A stretch of 25,573 bases of DNA from the IMG/VR virus record IMGVR_UViG_3300023284_001118, positions 1 through 25,573 of that record; one strand, written 5' to 3'. Origin of the DNA: a virus. The notes below the pieces were generated by a model. That model saw only the letters and a list, made by a program, of their open reading frames with translations. It was not told the origin of the DNA and searched no databases. Positions 7,927 through 14,819 of this stretch are shown here, piece after piece (position 1 is the first letter of the stretch; the number at the start of each line of letters is the position of its first letter). The translations under genes were made by a program, and so were the position numbers.

Positions 7927-8385
7927 TCAATCCCTCTCGTTGTAGTTCAGCGTGATCGTAACAGCTTCCAGGCCTTCCCAGACCGCATCGGCACCGTTGT
8001 CCGAGCGGAACCCTTGGCTAACCACGAATAGCGGCTCGAGATACTTGATCGTTCCGCCCTGTCCTCTGGCCCTGATCACTTGGTGCTCCACGATGTCAGC
8101 GAAGTTGATGCGAACGGTCTCCGCCAAGACGGTGTAGCCATCGGGATAGGCCCGGACAACCGAGTTGACAAGCTTGGGTTGCACCATCTGGAAGGCAATC
8201 CAACCCGTAGAATCAGGGTTGGTCGGCCTGGCCTGATCGCTATACCAGAAGCTGACCGACATCTCCCGGATGACCATGTCCAAGGCATGACCGAAGGCGG
8301 AGAACACGTTCTGCTGCCCAAAGACGGAGCCTTGCAGGAGGTGGTTCTCGAAGTCTTCGATACAAGCACTTTCGGTGTACCTCAT
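7927..8385 (-). CDS. Hypothetical virion-associated protein
   Basis: 152 residues from ATG 8385. I chose this start because its ATG overlaps the preceding TGA as ATGA, the commonest junction in this operon; a TTG start six bases further upstream is possible but unlikely. The protein looks beta-rich and soluble, with aromatic residues (VSFWYSDQARP, WEGLEAVTITLNYN) and no membrane segment. It forms a pair with the preceding gene, between the nozzle-like protein and the internal-protein genes. A minor tail or connector component is plausible. I do not recognise the family. Confidence 0.6.
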   Translation of the reverse strand: MRYTESACIEDFENHLLQGSVFGQQNVFSAFGHALDMVIREMSVSFWYSDQARPTNPDSTGWIAFQMVQPKLVNSVVRAYPDGYTVLAETVRINFADIVEHQVIRARGQGGTIKYLEPLFVVSQGFRSDNGADAVWEGLEAVTITLNYNERD

Positions 8386-8861
8386 AACCAATGTGTGAGT
8401 GTTCTTACGCGCACGATCATGTCGTCGCCCGTTGGATCAATCGCTGCGGAATCGAAGATCCTGAGACGCCAATCGTTTTTGAGCCACAAGTTGTCTGGAA
8501 GAAACTCCCTGGCCTCTGGTCCCTCCACAAACGTGGCACCGGGGACCATCTCAAAGTTCTGCGTTTTGTCTGCCCCTACTTTCAGCTTCGGGTCCAGATC
8601 CTGGTGATAGATAACATTCTGAGCGCCGTCTTGAATCTCCAAGGCAAACAGGCGGTCCCCACTTGTCCCTGTTGCCGCAAACTCCACTCGGATGCCGTGA
8701 ACGAGGATGAACAGGATGTTGTTAGACAGCACCACGTCATCAGCAACGCTCAGTACGTTGTTGCTGCTGACGAGGCTCGTTTCCGAATACAGCGCGCATG
8801 TTATCTTGGGCAGTGGCCGAGTACTTGGAGGAGGAGGCGCTGCGTCTTTGGTCCAGGCCAT
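8382..8861 (-). CDS. Hypothetical virion-associated protein, beta-rich
   Basis: 159 residues from ATG 8861, beginning MAWTKDAAPPPP. A perfect AAGGAG ends six bases before this ATG, while the longer frame from 8951 adds 30 residues with no comparable ribosome site. The short form is therefore preferred, although the 8951 ATG also overlaps the upstream TGA. The body is probably beta-sandwich-like, with alternating hydrophobics (NNILFILVHGIRVEFAATG, LFALEIQDGAQNVIYHQD) typical of small phage decoration or tail proteins. Its stop overlaps the next ATG. Family not recognised. Confidence 0.6.
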   Translation of the reverse strand: MAWTKDAAPPPPSTRPLPKITCALYSETSLVSSNNVLSVADDVVLSNNILFILVHGIRVEFAATGTSGDRLFALEIQDGAQNVIYHQDLDPKLKVGADKTQNFEMVPGATFVEGPEAREFLPDNLWLKNDWRLRIFDSAAIDPTGDDMIVRVRTLTHWL

Positions 8862-8867
8862 GATCAT

Positions 8868-8873
8868 CTCCTT
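8868..8873 (-). promoter_or_regulatory. Shine-Dalgarno AAGGAG that decides the start at 8861
   Basis: On the minus strand AAGGAG is followed by six bases and then the ATG of the 159-residue gene. It is one of the strongest ribosome sites in the operon. It argues against the 30-residue-longer frame that opens at 8951. Confidence 0.6.
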
Positions 8874-8947
8874 GACGGGAAATGAGTTCATGGTAGGAAC
8901 CATCAACGAGCCGAGGACACTCGCAAAAGTACTAGCGACAAGGCAAC

Positions 8948-11900
8948 TCATGACCCGGCTATCCCAAGCTCGATCTCGATGTCGTTGATGCGGATCTGTT
9001 GTCCGCCGTAATAGGTGAACTCCAGCCTAGTGTCCTGTCCTCGGTTGGTCCCTCTCTCGGTCCTTGCTTGCCTTCCCAGCCCAATAGCAAAGCCCATGGT
9101 ACGGAACTGGTCACCCCCCAATTGCACGGTTGCATTCTCGGTAATGGCTCTGGCTTGCAGAAAGGATGGGGAAGGTCTTCCCTGAGCAACGAAGTTGTCA
9201 AAGTCAACCTCAGTGACCGTAGGGCTGTCCACGTCGTTGGTCACAAACGTCGAGTTCTGGGAGAACCTGTGCGCGCTGCTGTTGATCTTGGTTGGACGTT
9301 TGGAGGTTCCCCATGATTCCTCAAACGTCTCAAGCCTCATTGCTTGCGGCGTGCCGACGTAGAGGATGTCCCCAGCCGCCCACGTGAAGCTATCCGCAAG
9401 AGTGACCTGGGTATCCGAGCCAACCGCCGTAATGCTCGTTTCACCCAAGAGGGTGAAGGAGTTGTTGGCGAGGGAGATGAGGAGGGCTCGCATCCCGACT
9501 CTGGTGAATGTGTCGTTGCCGAGGTTGGTTTGGATTTGAGCTGGCGTTGTATTGCCCGCCGTGTTGAACGTCGAGGCCGAGACATCAAATATGTTGGAGC
9601 TTGTCTTACCTGTGCTGGCGATTGCAGTAACGGGCTGGGTATTGGTATCAGCCCAGGCATCGTCCATTGCGAATATCCTCGGCTCGTTGAAGAAGTCATT
9701 TCCCTCTGCTGTAGAACTCCTCTCTCCTGTGAGAAAAGCCATCCGGTAAACTCCGTCATCGCACAAGATCCTTTCCATGTCGAAGATCTGAAGGTTGGAA
9801 GGAGGCTGCCAGATCGACCATGCGTTGTTGCGGTATGACCACACCAGCACCTCATCACAAGGGAACTTGGACCGATCTCCGTCAGTAGCGTTCGGGTAGG
9901 TGTTGCCGTTGACCGTGAAGGTCAACCTATCAGCTCTCATTCCGAAATAAATGAGGCCCCGTTCCGGGTCGTGCGCTCCCCAGGAGTGAGGCATGAGGCC
10001 CCTCCCATCACGAAGATACCTCGCGTTCACACCCGAGAACAGGGCCTCTACCTCCCGGCCGATCCACTCCAGAGCGCCACCAATGATGGCAACGGGACCA
10101 CGGTCGGAGATCCAGGCAACACCGCCATCAAACTCGACCATGTCGGGCGCGATGGCCCCGAACTCGCTGGAGAGCAGGGACGGATCAGCTCCAAGAGGGT
10201 TGTTTGACCATGACATCGTGGACGTCTGCGTACGAGTGCAGAAGACCACGCTATTTCCAAGCCTACCTATCGCCTCAAGGTCTTCGTCGTCCTTGGCGTC
10301 CAGGAACAGACGGTTGACGGCAGGCACGGCTCCTGGAACTCCTGCCTCGGACCACCAGACCTGTCCGACGGGCAACAGCAAATAGGCATCAAGGTTGTCT
10401 ATGCCAATGCGATGTTCAAGGAGGAACTGGGCCTTGTGGACAATCTCCTCCATCTTCCAGCGGATGAACCACTCCTCCGGCGTCGTGGTACCTCCAGAGG
10501 CGACGATATCGTTGGTCTGGGTGAGGTCATACTTGTCCAAGCGCATGAACTCGACTGGCGACGGAAAGAGGCCGGTCACATCCGAACTATCGACACCCGG
10601 CGAGAAGACCAGTTGCCCGGCATAGGCCGGAGGAATGATGTGGTGAGCCACATTCCACTGGGTTCCCTGGGACGTGTAGTCAATATCGATGAACGCATGA
10701 GCAATGGTGCTGTTGTTGTCCCAGTTTGGGTCCGGGATCAGCGATCCGGCAGAACTGCCTTCGAAATTGGCCGACAGTGTTCCGTGCTGCATCTCAAGAT
10801 TGATGCCAGTGTCGCCGACGTTACCACCGAAGAACGTAACTCCCCGAACCGTGGCCAACACCTTGCAGCCCATTGGCATCTGGGCAACGATGTCGGGGCC
10901 TTGATTCGCATCCACCTGCACATCGGGATCGGCCAAAACCGCGTCTCCAGGGTCGGAATCGAAGACATCTAGGATTCTGGACCCCGTTACACTGGCATCG
11001 GAGGGGTTGGCGCTTGATGGAAGACCGAACTTGGTTTCGGCGGTGACATCTGATGAGAACTCGTACACACCCAGAAAGTTGACTCCCTGCACATCCCTCT
11101 TAGAGACGTAAACCCTGACCGTGTTTGCCAGCGTCTCACTAAGGTAATACCCAGGTATAAGGAAGCTCGGAAGGAGTTGCTGTCCCAGCCCTGAGGTAGG
11201 AACAGTGACTTCCATCTCCTCAGACGGTAGTCCCTCCTCTCCGGTCCCTTGATCCTTGAAGGCAATCCTCACCAAGTAGGTTCCGGCCTCCTGGCGAGGA
11301 TCCGTATTGGTGGTGAACGAGGTTGTCAGCAGAGCCACGGCCTTGGGCACACCAAGACTTCTCGGCATATCATACAAGTCGTTGTAACGGAGGGGTGCAC
11401 CCGCTCCACCGCCATGAGTAGCACTGGTCTTCACAGGGATCACAACAGGTGCCTGAAAGACAACCCCATACCCAGGAGCCGCGATAAGGACTCTGTCTCC
11501 GAGAGCCTCAAGATTGGTCCGGAACGGCAGAACTCTCTGTCGTCTCCTAGAGTGGTAGTCGGAGCCAGCGTCCGTAGGACCATTTCTGTGTCCTTCCTGG
11601 AAATTGCTGGCGTCCGGGCCCGAAACAGCGGGAAGCGGACCCCAGTCCCTCTGGCGATTCGCCACGTTGGCTACGTTGGTTGCATTGAGAGGGCTGGTTA
11701 TTCCAGCCGGTCCCTCGTGAGACCATGTGGTAAGCGAATCTAGGTCATCGTTCTCAACCCGAGTCTTGACAAAGCTCCCGTTACCGTCCGCTGTATCAAG
11801 CCCACCAGAGCCACCTAGCGTAGTATCAAGTTCAACGGTAGTGCTAGTCGGCGTTGTCGCCGTTACTCGATGATAGAGGTTGTTGAGAATGCTCGCGAAT

Positions 11901-12382
11901 ATGCCAGTGACTCCAGTTACGTAAATGGTCTCGAAGGCATCAAGTGTCCCTGGATCAACAGTGACATCAACACCGCTGTAAGTCAGCGTAATGTTGGTCC
12001 CATCGTCTGAGATGTCGTCAATAGTGGCGGCTAACGCAGTGCTGGCGAACCCAGTCTTCCGGAAATTGCTCTCTCCAACAATGATGATGCGACCACGCAC
12101 CACCTTGAACCCGTGCATACTCGTCATCCGCACGAACGAGAAAACATCTGACGTTCGGCCGCTGAGTTCACGATGTCCATCGTTGAACTCCATGATGGCG
12201 TCGACGTTGACGACACACTTGTAGCCTGGGAAACTACGGATCTCTGTGCCGTCTGGTGAGACGTACCCGTTCATCAGGGCTCGCCATCTCCGATCACCGC
12301 GGTTGAAGTTGACTTGACGAGACATCCCTCGCCAGACACCAGACCGAGGCTTCAGTGAGACGGCATTCGTAGGGTCAGCCAT
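8948..12382 (-). CDS. Large nozzle / tail-tubular-protein-B-like structural protein
   Basis: 1144 residues. The N-terminus (about 20-60) has a run with QVNFNRGDRRWRALMNG and then a phrase about the sequence start and a Pro-Gly turn. Together with the position right after the adaptor, this recalls tail tubular protein B (T7 gp12-like) and related podovirus nozzle proteins, which often begin with an 'R-x-x-P-G' element. The body is beta-rich throughout. Near 760-790 is WISDRGPVAIIGGALEWIG, a blade-like beta segment of the propeller type seen in nozzles. The protein is longer than T7 gp12 (about 800 residues), so extra domains are likely. The call rests on gene order and fold-like features rather than a diagnostic motif. 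The ATG follows the upstream TAG by five bases, with a weak AGGTG. Confidence 0.6.
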   Translation of the reverse strand: MADPTNAVSLKPRSGVWRGMSRQVNFNRGDRRWRALMNGYVSPDGTEIRSFPGYKCVVNVDAIMEFNDGHRELSGRTSDVFSFVRMTSMHGFKVVRGRIIIVGESNFRKTGFASTALAATIDDISDDGTNITLTYSGVDVTVDPGTLDAFETIYVTGVTGIFASILNNLYHRVTATTPTSTTVELDTTLGGSGGLDTADGNGSFVKTRVENDDLDSLTTWSHEGPAGITSPLNATNVANVANRQRDWGPLPAVSGPDASNFQEGHRNGPTDAGSDYHSRRRQRVLPFRTNLEALGDRVLIAAPGYGVVFQAPVVIPVKTSATHGGGAGAPLRYNDLYDMPRSLGVPKAVALLTTSFTTNTDPRQEAGTYLVRIAFKDQGTGEEGLPSEEMEVTVPTSGLGQQLLPSFLIPGYYLSETLANTVRVYVSKRDVQGVNFLGVYEFSSDVTAETKFGLPSSANPSDASVTGSRILDVFDSDPGDAVLADPDVQVDANQGPDIVAQMPMGCKVLATVRGVTFFGGNVGDTGINLEMQHGTLSANFEGSSAGSLIPDPNWDNNSTIAHAFIDIDYTSQGTQWNVAHHIIPPAYAGQLVFSPGVDSSDVTGLFPSPVEFMRLDKYDLTQTNDIVASGGTTTPEEWFIRWKMEEIVHKAQFLLEHRIGIDNLDAYLLLPVGQVWWSEAGVPGAVPAVNRLFLDAKDDEDLEAIGRLGNSVVFCTRTQTSTMSWSNNPLGADPSLLSSEFGAIAPDMVEFDGGVAWISDRGPVAIIGGALEWIGREVEALFSGVNARYLRDGRGLMPHSWGAHDPERGLIYFGMRADRLTFTVNGNTYPNATDGDRSKFPCDEVLVWSYRNNAWSIWQPPSNLQIFDMERILCDDGVYRMAFLTGERSSTAEGNDFFNEPRIFAMDDAWADTNTQPVTAIASTGKTSSNIFDVSASTFNTAGNTTPAQIQTNLGNDTFTRVGMRALLISLANNSFTLLGETSITAVGSDTQVTLADSFTWAAGDILYVGTPQAMRLETFEESWGTSKRPTKINSSAHRFSQNSTFVTNDVDSPTVTEVDFDNFVAQGRPSPSFLQARAITENATVQLGGDQFRTMGFAIGLGRQARTERGTNRGQDTRLEFTYYGGQQIRINDIEIELGIAGS

Positions 12383-12387
12383 AACAC

Positions 12388-13752
12388 CTAAAAACCCGTG
12401 ATGGGTGTCGTGAGATGCTTTCCAAACGGGATGTGAACAACCCGTCTACGCGCCTGCAGCTTCACCTTTGTCGTGCGGTTGAGCCTGTTCATGTCCTGAC
12501 GCATCTGTCTCAGCTTCTGCTGGAACCGGGCCATCGTCTGGGCATGGAGCGAGTCGTTGGTATCAAACTCAGCCACCCGCATGATGGTCCCGTAGACCAC
12601 AGTCTCTGTGTAACGTCTAGGGATGGGGCACGGATCAGCGTCAACGTCCATACGCTGATACTTCATCTGGTAGTGGACTCGCAGACGTCTTCCCTTGGCG
12701 TTGTAGCCTTTCTCAAACACGATCTGAGAGACTTCGTTGGCTAGCTTGCCAAGGAACTGCCACGGTGCAGAGAACTCCCTCTCCACGTCTACGATGGTAA
12801 AGATCCTGTCGATGTAGGTGGGAAGGGTTACCACGCGGTCAACGGTAGGAATGAACGTCAACTCCTCGACGACCTGCATGAACCACGCTACATCTCCCAC
12901 CTCGGTGATGATTTCCTCCACCGTGGAGTTGATGATCTCGTTCATGAAGACGGTGTCTCCAGCCCTATCGGTGCCGGTAGACGAACCGTCCATGCGAGTC
13001 AGGACGTTGGCTCTGATCTCTCCAAGGTTATGACGGTCCTTGATCTGGACGTCATCGGGCTCTCGCTCTTCGATGTCGTCGCCATGAATCTCGGCAACCT
13101 TGAGCGTGCGGAGAGGGGCTTCATCGAAGTGGAAATACCACTGCCCGAGCGCGGAGCCTGTAAGGTCAAAGGAATCTCTGTGATCGACGTATTCGAGGTT
13201 GGGGGTGTCGTCGTCGTCCTCGTTGACGTAGGCCCTGACCCGCGTACCTCCCTCTACAGGAGTCGCTATCAAACGGATCTCCTGGAGCACGTTCAGGTCC
13301 GAGCTGGACTGGGAGAGGATCTGAGCCGTTGTCAGCGTCACCGTGGCTACAGAGGTAGGAGAACCACCAGCTGTAATCGCCGTGCCGTCGTCCCTGATAA
13401 TCTCGAGAGTCCGGACGCTGTTGTTGGCGTAGGTCAGCCGGACGCCGTATCCCCAGCTGGCTCCGTCTGCGAGCGAGTAAAGCCCTACGATGATCCTGTG
13501 GTTGTCGGAACCAGAAGCCGGTGTCTCTGTGTTGAACGCGACAAGAGCCCTAACCCTCTGCTCATCCGTCGTCGGTATGGTTGTGGCTTGCTGCGCCTGA
13601 ACAGCGGCTGAGGCCACGGCGTTGGTGGCAAAGGTGTTGAACAGTTCAACAATGCCGAGAGGGGTAGTCCCGTCGTTGTCGGTGGTGAAGCCGAGATCGG
13701 CGTCCAGATCAGCGATGTCAGCCTGTGCGAAGCTCTGAGAGTAGCTAGTCAT
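12388..13752 (-). CDS. Head-tail adaptor (tail tubular A-like) with an N-terminal LamG-like domain
   Basis: 454 residues from ATG 13752. This start makes an ATGA overlap with the preceding gene. Its first 18 residues (MTSYSQSFAQADIADLDA) recur in the chimeric gene at 14125, where they also begin exactly at a GTGA overlap. Those two facts outweigh the four-residue-longer alternative at 13764. Residues about 25-240 look like a jelly-roll/LamG domain (SWGYGVRLTYANNSV, FHFDEAPLRTLKVAEI). From about 250 to the end the protein is helical, then beta-rich, then basic-helical (VEEIITEVGDVAWFM, LRQMRQDMNRLNR), consistent with a podovirus gp11-like adaptor that joins portal and nozzle. It lies directly before the nozzle-like gene. 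Confidence 0.6.
   Translation of the reverse strand: MTSYSQSFAQADIADLDADLGFTTDNDGTTPLGIVELFNTFATNAVASAAVQAQQATTIPTTDEQRVRALVAFNTETPASGSDNHRIIVGLYSLADGASWGYGVRLTYANNSVRTLEIIRDDGTAITAGGSPTSVATVTLTTAQILSQSSSDLNVLQEIRLIATPVEGGTRVRAYVNEDDDDTPNLEYVDHRDSFDLTGSALGQWYFHFDEAPLRTLKVAEIHGDDIEEREPDDVQIKDRHNLGEIRANVLTRMDGSSTGTDRAGDTVFMNEIINSTVEEIITEVGDVAWFMQVVEELTFIPTVDRVVTLPTYIDRIFTIVDVEREFSAPWQFLGKLANEVSQIVFEKGYNAKGRRLRVHYQMKYQRMDVDADPCPIPRRYTETVVYGTIMRVAEFDTNDSLHAQTMARFQQKLRQMRQDMNRLNRTTKVKLQARRRVVHIPFGKHLTTPITGF
13699..13752 (-). repeat. Direct repeat copy 2: true 5' end of the adaptor gene
   Basis: The adaptor's own first 18 codons. After the common GCCGA the sequences part: the adaptor continues with its LamG-like domain, the chimera with the zinc-ribbon tail. 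Confidence 0.85.
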
Positions 13753-13976
13753 TTGTTCGTCCAACCCACTGGAATAAACAGGTCGCTAGTCACTGGCCCA
13801 ATGTTTGCGAATGGCACTGGGGGGTCAGGCGGATGCGTACACTCAGGATGATAAGGCCCCTCATGCCCGTGGACGATATAACTGGAGTCTTCGATGAGAG
13901 AGGTGTTGACGATGGGGCGCCCGCAGTAACAACACCTAGGATCGCGGTCGGTCTTATTAGTCACTTCTTGCAGCAT
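13749..13976 (-). CDS. Small zinc-finger-like protein in a repeat-flanked cassette
   Basis: 75 residues from ATG 13976, which overlaps the chimera's stop as TGATG. Cysteines at 15, 16 and 18 (CCYCGRP) and H36, H38, H43, C46 (YHPECTH) give a C-x2-C plus H-x2-C arrangement typical of treble-clef or LIM-type zinc knuckles. No catalytic His-Asn-His set of an HNH nuclease is evident. The C-terminus is Pro-rich and then hydrophobic. The gene is bordered on one side by a copy of the zinc-ribbon gene's 3' end and on the other by the adaptor's 5' end. The unrelated 60-residue gene next door has the same borders. I infer an accessory cassette; function unknown. Confidence 0.6.
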   Translation of the reverse strand: MLQEVTNKTDRDPRCCYCGRPIVNTSLIEDSSYIVHGHEGPYHPECTHPPDPPVPFANIGPVTSDLFIPVGWTNK

Positions 13977-14071
13977 CACTTATCCCCCCACCAACATCCA
14001 TGCTTCTTGAAGAGGTTCGTGCCGTCCACCTTGAGCAACGTCCCCGCAGCAACCTCCTGGGATCGAGACTC
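13976..14071 (-). repeat. Direct repeat copy 2: zinc-ribbon 3' end inside the chimera
   Basis: Second copy of the 96-base 3' segment, forming codons 19-49 and the stop of the chimeric gene. In this copy the following gene is the zinc finger; in copy 1 it is the 60-residue gene. Confidence 0.85.
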
Positions 14072-14125
14072 GGCGTCCAGATCGGCAATGTCAGCTTGTG
14101 CAAAGCTCTGAGAGTAGCTTGTCAC
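13976..14125 (-). CDS. 49-residue chimeric protein: adaptor N-terminus fused in frame to zinc-ribbon protein C-terminus
   Basis: GTG start at 14125 overlapping the previous stop (GTGA); TGA at 13976-13978 overlapping the next ATG. Residues 1-18 match the adaptor's first 18 residues exactly, apart from the GTG start codon. Residues 19-49 match the last 31 residues of the 152-residue zinc-ribbon protein with only Q-to-E and Y-to-F changes. In the first part all five internal codon differences are synonymous; in the second, eight of ten changed codons are. The joint falls at GCCGA, shared by both parents. It may be an expressed mini-protein or merely an intact recombination joint. The conserved reading frame and tidy overlaps favour translation. 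Confidence 0.6.
   Translation of the reverse strand: MTSYSQSFAQADIADLDAESRSQEVAAGTLLKVDGTNLFKKHGCWWGDK
14072..14125 (-). repeat. Direct repeat copy 1: adaptor 5' end inside the chimera
   Basis: Codons 1-18 of the chimera match codons 1-18 of the adaptor (13699-13752) at 48 of 54 bases by my count. Differences are the start codon and five synonymous third positions. Confidence 0.85.
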
Positions 14126-14304
14126 TTCTCTTCCCCTTCTTGGCCGTTCTTTATCTTGTCCATGAGCGCACGAACTTCTTCATGGTCCGGTATTCCCCCG
14201 AACTCCCCCTCCAATTCGTAATGCAACTCTTCCCCGATGCACTGACCTTCTAGGATGTAGAGGGCGTTGACAATCAGCAACTGTTCACGCTCCGTAAACG
14301 TCAT
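14122..14304 (-). CDS. Small hypothetical protein in a repeat-flanked cassette
   Basis: 60 residues, acidic and almost certainly helical (TEREQLLIVNALYILEGQ near the start, KIKNGQEGEEK at the end). The ATG overlaps the zinc-ribbon gene's TGA (ATGA), and the stop overlaps the chimera's GTG (GTGA). No family is recognised. It has no visible similarity to the 75-residue zinc-finger gene that occupies the same place in the second repeat unit, so the two look like alternative accessory genes. Confidence 0.55.
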   Translation of the reverse strand: MTFTEREQLLIVNALYILEGQCIGEELHYELEGEFGGIPDHEEVRALMDKIKNGQEGEEK

Positions 14305-14396
14305 TTGTCACCCCACCAACATCCATGCTTCTTGTAGAGATTCGTGCCGTCTACCTTGAGCAACGTCCCCGCGGCAACTTGCTGTGACCTAGACTC
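14301..14396 (-). repeat. Direct repeat copy 1: 3' end of the zinc-ribbon gene
   Basis: The last 31 codons plus stop of the zinc-ribbon gene. They match 13976-14071 at 84 of 96 bases by my count, and most differences are at third codon positions. Confidence 0.85.
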
Positions 14397-14759
14397 AGCA
14401 ACCAACAGCTCCCGGGGCATGGAACCCACTCGCCTGAACAGCTTGCCATTGAGCTTCCCAGTAGAGGTTCCTTGAGCACGCTTCTCCCGCCCATCCCGGT
14501 AACGCTTATGGGCAACGACCTTCCTGTAGATCTCTTCCTGCTTGTCGTTGGACCGTTGGTATGCAGCCAAGTTGATCCCGGGGAGCTTGAGGCTATCCCT
14601 CTTTCCCTCTCCACGAATGATCACTCCTGGAGTCGTCCATTCGCGGTGACGCATCCCGCCGCACAGGCACGCGAAGCTAGGAGGTGGTCCCTCGTTGATG
14701 CTCCTCTGAAGTTCCGTGGACTTCCCACAGCCATCGCATCGGTAGTCGTATCGAGCCAC
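14301..14759 (-). CDS. FmdB-like zinc-ribbon protein
   Basis: 152 residues. The first 50 follow the FmdB/CxxC-CxxC zinc-ribbon plan: an aromatic-rich strand (RYDYRCDGC), C8 and C11, then C31 and C33, and a TPGVIIRGEG strand. The second knuckle is C-x-C rather than the usual C-x2-C. The rest is basic and helical (about 70-115). It ends in a module, residues 122-152, with VAAGTLLKVDGTNL and KKHGCWW, which recurs in the chimera downstream. GTG start at 14759 with GGAGG 7 bases upstream. It lies between the major capsid protein and the adaptor, where podoviruses often carry small head-completion or accessory proteins. A structural or regulatory role cannot be decided. Confidence 0.6.
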   Translation of the reverse strand: MARYDYRCDGCGKSTELQRSINEGPPPSFACLCGGMRHREWTTPGVIIRGEGKRDSLKLPGINLAAYQRSNDKQEEIYRKVVAHKRYRDGREKRAQGTSTGKLNGKLFRRVGSMPRELLVAESRSQQVAAGTLLKVDGTNLYKKHGCWWGDK

Positions 14760-14783
14760 AGATCCCCCTCCAAGAGGAAGGCA

Positions 14784-14799
14784 GGGGGCCGAAGCCCCC
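14784..14799 (-). terminator. UUCG-tetraloop hairpin downstream of the major capsid gene
   Basis: On the minus strand GGGGGC-TTCG-GCCCCC forms a perfect six-pair GC stem closed by the extra-stable C(UUCG)G loop, 21 bases after the capsid stop. It is followed by TGCCTTCC rather than a T-run. It probably acts as a partial terminator or as a 3' barrier that protects the abundant head mRNAs while letting some transcription continue into the tail genes. Confidence 0.65.
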
Positions 14800-14819
14800 C
14801 ACCAAGCGTAGGACAGGTT

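Noticed and set aside
7053-7955. A 300-codon open frame on the plus strand
   Set aside because: Antisense to the Gly/Pro/Ala-rich gene. GC-rich repeats of Gly and Pro codons leave opposite frames open by composition alone.
8862-8951. A 30-residue N-terminal extension of the 159-aa gene to ATG 8951
   Set aside because: The internal ATG 8861 has a perfect AAGGAG six bases upstream, and the extension does not continue the protein's composition. The ATGA overlap at 8951 keeps it a minor alternative.
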